64,000 nucleotides of DNA from Amia ocellicauda (lineage: Eukaryota; Chordata; Actinopteri; Amiiformes; Amiidae): the NCBI RefSeq assembly GCF_036373705.1, contig NC_089858.1:18588249-18652248 (forward strand), read 5' to 3'. Both the position numbers and the translations under genes were made by a program. Under the pieces are notes generated by a model. The model saw nothing but the letters and a program-made list of their open reading frames with translations. It did no database searches and was not told the origin of the DNA. This document shows, piece by piece, positions 58,982-64,000 of the stretch (within the stretch, counting starts at the first letter, position 1; the number at the start of each line of letters is the position of its first letter).

Positions 58982-61900
58982 GTAAGGGTGAAAAAAGTTT
59001 TTTCTAGCAAGAAATGAAAGCAAAGAAGTCTACACCACACTAGGGGGGGTTCATTTGGACAGCAGGATCATTGCTGAGTGTATGTGTGCGTGTAAGCGCT
59101 TGTTTTATTGCCGTGTATGTGCCTGTGTTGGCAAAAATGAATGGCCTGGGGGTGGGTTCGTCCCAGAGACACATTACCTGTTGTCTTTGTGTTTGGTGTG
59201 CTGTATTGGTATATTATCTCCAGTTTCCAACGGGATGGGGGTAGTGGTGTGCTTGTAGCCAGCCAGGAATGTCTGCTTTGTATGCAAAAGACGAGGTTGT
59301 GTTTGTAGTTGTTGAGCGGTGTGGGTGCGAGGCTCTGCAACTTGCTATGAGTTTGATTTAATAAAATAAATCAGCTGCATCATTTATTATTGTTGCTTTT
59401 GTTATCTGATCAAAATGATATTAAGAATGATTGTGAAAACTGACAGTAAAACTCGATTATCTGTCTGTTATAGGTCTGTAACTGTCTTTACCCCTTGGTA
59501 AGTCTCACACCATATTTGTCATTTTTCTTTAGTGAAACCCTGATGAATACTCCATTCTTGGCGTTCATGAAATCTGTACTTTCTTCACACTCCTCTTTGT
59601 GCAGATCTTAAAAAAAATGCCCTGCACCCCAGACATATACATTACAGCGAAATGTCATTTAAAACAATATCCAGAAAGGAAACCATTAAGTTCAGTAAGT
59701 CATGACTTCATGGAAACTAGACGTCAGTACTGTGTGAGTTCACTCTTCTGGCCTCCCCTGAAAGTGGAACAATTGGTTCTGCTCAATTAAACCCAGAACA
59801 GTGTTCCTCAATATGAAACTAGTATGGGGAATGTCTAAATAATCACTCATTGTTTGAAAAATACAGACTAAAGAGGCCAGGCACTGGAGCCACAATTTGT
59901 AAAGGAAATGGACATCTGTGAGAATGCATGGGCTCCCCGTGTGGCCAAGCTGTCCGGAAGGCTGACAGAATCTGCTTTTATCAAGTGATCAGTGTGGGAT
60001 GCCAAGCAGATGAAATTTCAATTGTGAAGCGGCCTAATGTGGGCTGTAACGATGCCATTAATTGCTTTAAAGATGTTTTTTTAAGCTTGCTGACTCGAGG
60101 GCAAAGGACGGCGAAGTGAGCCCAAGGAGAGAGAGCGTTTTCTTCTGGTGTGTGTGTGTGCTCTCTCACAGGGGCAGAGCTGAGCACAGTGCTGCAGAGC
60201 CCGGCCAGATAGAGCCTGGGGGAGAGAAGCAGCCGGTCCTATTGGTGGCTGCAGGAGGTCAAAGGGCAGCAGACACCTCGGAATTCTCAGCTCTGACAGG
60301 AGCGTGCTGCTACTCAGGGCCTCATATTACAAAGTCCCCCCTCTCCGCCTTGATCCCCGACTACAAGGGAACAGCTGCTGCAGAAGGACAGCCTCGTCAT
60401 TATAATGGCCTCCAGCATCTTGGCACAGACTGGCACTGGTGTGTAACTAGTCATAGGCCACACCAGCATATTCTCAGTGTGCCAGATTTAACACCTGTCA
60501 TTGATACCAACATAATACGAGCCCAGAATTCTCGCTGTAGCTTTGGAGATTTTTATTAAGTTTTTTTTTTTAACAGTTCCCAGTAGTGTTTATTTATTTA
60601 TAATTTTAGTTTAGAAATGCTCTGACCGCACTGTTAAATCTATTGTCTTGTGTGAAATTCTAAGCTGGCTCTTAGTGTCCAGCAGTAACACCTGTGCTGT
60701 TAGGGAACCTGTACAGACAGTTTTTTCTTACAGCCAAGCTCAACAAAGGTTGAGAATGAGATGATTGTGCCAGAGAGTTATGAGTGTGGCCCAGTAGGAG
60801 CATGCTGTGTCCTGCTATACCTGTGGGTCAGAAATGTCTTTTACAAAATCTGTTAGTGCCCGTCCTTTCCTTTCCTGTCCTGTCTTGTAGTAGAGTGCTT
60901 AGTAATAGCTTGGTTGTTGAAGAAGGAATTGCTGTGCTAGAAAGAAATGGACTCGTCTCTGTAGGAAATGAGTTCAGCAAGGTCAAATGGTCTGTGTGAG
61001 TCTGCTGGCCTTTAATATCCGTTGAGCATTCTCTAGGTTGTCTGTCAACCCTGAAAAAAACACCACTGTTGGAGGACTGATTTCCTGACCAGGCAGGGTT
61101 GTTTTTCCCAGTGCTCTGGGGGGAAAACGTTTCTCCTGGGTGTTACCTGTGGCATTCAGGGACATGGGTAGCAGGAGTTAATGGCTGTTCAGTTTTAGTT
61201 TTATACCCAGGCTGTCAGTTCTTGTGGTCATGGGATGGCTGTTAACAGTGCTTTGGAATGTGTGTTTCTGCAGCTCGCAGGACTGGCTTGCATTGCACTC
61301 CTCCCAGGAGCCTGTTCTCGTTACTCAACTCCAACCCAGCTGTGGGCCTGTTCAAGCTGGGGCACGTTGCAGGAAGGGGGCAGTAAACCTGGAAATCTGA
61401 TTGTTGCTTCAGACTTGGGCTTTGATTTTCCTGTGATGCAGAAACTAAGCCCTGTTGGTGTTACCAGTGTAGCTCTGCTCCCAGGTTTAATGAAAAGCAG
61501 GAGACTTGGCAGGATTAAAGAATGCAATTTCCTTTGTTTGGACCCCCTCCCCTTGCTCCAAGGCTTACGGTACATGTGTGGGTAATTTAAAGATATTTTA
61601 ATACTCCAGGCGGTGTAATATTAATTAGCCCAGCTCTGCCGTGAATGTACTAAAGGAGTAAGCTGCGATGGCCTGCAATGCTGGGCATCTTTCTTAACCG
61701 TACTCCCTTTCATCACTGCAACGCCCACAATGAATGTTGTAATGACTGGAAGTGCCGCAGAACTGTGTTTTTTGGTTTCTGAGGCTTGTCTGAAGTGCTG
61801 CTTACTATAGCGAAAAATGCCAGAACAAGGTCAAGGCCATGGCTGCACTTTTGATTTGTTCACATTACTGATATCTGCTGGAAGGGTTGTTCCTATGACA

Positions 61901-63174
61901 CATGATGAATAGCTTTTAAATAAAACTCATCCATAAATACAAAAAAGCAGTCGTTCACAAAGTAACAAACAATTTTCTCACTGGCACCCAGTACTTTGCT
62001 GCTAAGAGTAGTTCACTCTTGATGCAGGGGGGCTGCAGACTGTTGGTCACTTGGACCTAATTAGATTGGGAGGCGGGGCTATGTGCATTGTCACTTCCCC
62101 CCCAACAGCACTGCCGTGAGCAGTGCTGACCTCCTTCCTTCATTAAGTACGCTAAGCTTGTCCACACGCAGAAACCGCATATACACTGGGGTTTTTCACA
62201 CCTATTTTTATTTGTTTGTTTCTGGTGCTGTTGCGCCAAGGGGCTGTATCACAAGGGCCTGCAATCAGCTCCAGAAACAATGTGCACACCGAAGCACAGC
62301 TGACAGAAGAGTGGGCTTCATCCCACACATGTTAAGCATCACCACAATACTTTCAGCTCTGAGATTCATTGTGCAGACACAATGTGTATTAATAACTTGT
62401 TCTTCCATCAGGGGGGAGATCAGTGAACATGTGGTTTTGATCCCCTTCAAGCTGCAGACTATTGTACATCAGCCACTATCAGGTTCTGGTTATTTTATTG
62501 GTTGTAACCTCATTTTGAGTAGGTTTCCTATAGCCACATGCAACCTTAAAATTGTGTTTGTTTGGGTCAACTGCTACACAGTGGTAGTCCATTTCTGCAT
62601 TATAACCCCCAGCGCTTTCAAGATATTCGGAGCCTAACCTTCTGCTGATAGTTGTTTTGAACGTATGGAATTACTTGAGCCTGCAATCCACGTTTGGAGA
62701 TGCTCCAGTTAATTCATAAAACTCCCTTGTATATGAGTGTTTAATGATCTCGGCAGGATGTCCATATTTACAGGCACTTAATAGTGTATACACGGGCTGC
62801 TGTAAACCCAGCTGTACTTCGGACCGTAGAGTTTTTGTAGATTTTGTAAATGAGAATGATGTTAATATAACACCCGATTAGTCTACACACAATATTTACA
62901 TATGTAAAGAGGACATCTCATTTGTGTGAAGTCAAGTACGTTCTCTCTCTTTATGTGTTAGAGCACAGTAACAGTGAAACCAGTGGTTGGATATTCCTGA
63001 TCTCAGTGTTCCTCCTTCTCTGTTGTGTGAGCGCCTGTGGGTGGGAGATCAACAGTGACTTGTATTACCTACAAGCCGTGAGGTCCTGTTTTACAGATGG
63101 CAGGTCTGGCAGCATGAAGCTTCGCTTTATGAAGTCAGGTGATGAGAACTTTGTGTCTTTCTTTTTCTTTTTAG
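58982..63174 (+). other. elmo3: elmo3 intron 1 (5' UTR intron)
   Basis: 4.2 kb with no recognised gene or clear repeat. Longer chance frames (for example 62083-62637) have no family motif. Confidence 0.5.
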
Positions 63175-63245
63175 GGTCTCACCCCAGTCAACCCCAGAGA
63201 GCCCCCCAAGTAGGCCAAAGCTGCGTGCCCACACAAGACCTCACC

Positions 63246-63929
63246 ATGCCTCCTCAGAAGGACATCGTGAAGATTGCCATCCAGATGCCAGGGGCATACC
63301 CTCAGCTCATTGACCTGGACCAGGTACAGGCTGGCCCACAGGGGAGGGTTGGTAGGGGTGATAGTCTGTCATTATCAGAGGTGATTTTGATCATAAGCGT
63401 TCAAGATATTTTCATGTACCCAGCATGCCTAGCTCCCTGCTCTGACAAGGCCGGGGCAGCCTGGTGCTGAGCTCTCGGTTTCATCCAGGTATCCAGCCGT
63501 GTGGAAGGCGTGTGGGTAAAGCTGAGAGAGAAAGTCATCCTGTGGCTTTAGCTAAAGCCTGAGAATACCAGCCTCAGTTTCCTGGGATTGGGCGAACCGC
63601 ACATTGTAGCACAGCTCCACACAAATGGGGAATATTCTTGTCTTTTGGTCAGAGGGCAGATGTTCTTGAATTATTTTTTCAGTGTCTTTTGTGAAGCAGT
63701 CGCATCAGTGAAAAACATTTTGTGTGGCTGTTTGCAAACTTCCTTTTCACAGAGGCTGCGCGTGCCGTGTGTTGGTTTCCATGTAACAACCACATGGCCA
63801 GTATCTTGTTACATAACCTCTCAGTTTCAGTTTGTGAAATTGGTTCCCTTGAATCGGTCGGCCTCAGTGAGTGTCGTCTCTCTTGCAGAAAAAGCCCCTG
63901 TCGGCTGTAATTAAAGAAGTCTGTGATGG
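63246..63929 (+). CDS. elmo3: ELMO3, first two coding exons; gene continues past the window
   Basis: ELMO proteins bind DOCK1-type Rac exchange factors and relay phagocytosis and migration signals at the plasma membrane. Exon 2 is 63175-63323 (5' UTR plus coding from ATG 63246; donor GTACAGG). Exon 3 is 63889-63929 (acceptor TCTTGCAG, donor GTGAGT, phase 2). The spliced peptide starts MPPQKDIVKIAIQMPGAYPQ and continues LDQ-KKPLSAVIKEVCDG, the N-terminal ubiquitin-like/Ras-binding region of the family. The same N-terminus is shared by ELMO1 and ELMO2; the call of ELMO3 rests on its position directly 3' of e2f4 in the same orientation, as in tetrapods. No domain beyond residue 39 is visible here. 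Confidence 0.88.
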
Positions 63930-64000
63930 GTGAGTATTGTATTGTTCACACATTTCATTCTGTCTTTGTAAACCCATCCTCCATGCCTCTGCAAAATGCC

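Noticed and set aside
62083..62637. 184-codon frame in the first intron of elmo3
   Set aside because: No motif, and it lies between a clear non-coding first exon and the coding exon of elmo3.

Overview
The window is eukaryotic, vertebrate nuclear DNA, almost certainly from a ray-finned fish. Genes are split by GT-AG introns (plus one AT-AC intron). The repeat mix is fish-like: Tc1/mariner copies, hAT-like and other MITEs, CR1/Rex1-like, L2-like and Tx1-like LINEs, a Ty3/gypsy relic and long TA/TG microsatellites. The tail of the CR1-like LINE resembles copies I associate with early-branching ray-finned fishes, but I cannot fix the species. There are no bacterial-style operons; most open frames here are chance or transposon derived.

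Layout. (1) 1-3,310: an ITPRIP/Mab-21-like gene on the plus strand with a Glu-rich repeat insert and at least two apparent frameshifts. (2) 4,094-7,500: the last two coding exons and probable long 3' UTR of what looks like a RAPGEF2/6-type (PDZ-GEF) gene, plus strand. (3) 7,800-13,000: repeat-rich spacer with a hAT-like MITE, a tandem duplication, microsatellites, a Tc1 relic and an L2-like fragment. (4) 13,249-31,034, minus strand: a complete nine-exon cytochrome P450 family 2 gene whose long introns are mostly transposons: three Tc1-type insertions, a truncated Tc1 end, a CR1-like ORF1 piece with an SGNH esterase domain, gypsy pol, a CR1-like reverse transcriptase, and a 3-kb long-inverted-repeat element carrying nested insertions. 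(5) 31,100-40,400: gene-poor spacer with four MITEs, an L2-like copy and a Tx1-like LINE fragment. (6) 40,740-58,210, plus strand: complete E2F4 in ten coding exons, including an AT-AC (U12-type) intron, and a long 3' UTR. (7) From about 58,700 to beyond the end, plus strand: the 5' part of an ELMO gene, called elmo3 because it lies directly downstream of e2f4, as in tetrapods.

Functionally the host genes are unrelated: E2F4 (cell-cycle repressor), ELMO3 (DOCK/Rac scaffold), a microsomal P450, a Rap exchange factor and a membrane-anchored Mab-21-fold protein. The e2f4-elmo3 pair is the only arrangement I recognise as conserved. I found no evidence for a wholly new biological system. The most informative signals are the E2F4 AT-AC intron, the 3-kb foldback element in the P450 gene, the short non-autonomous elements with readable target duplications (one with a telomere-like core), and the frameshifted, acidic-repeat ITPRIP-like gene.
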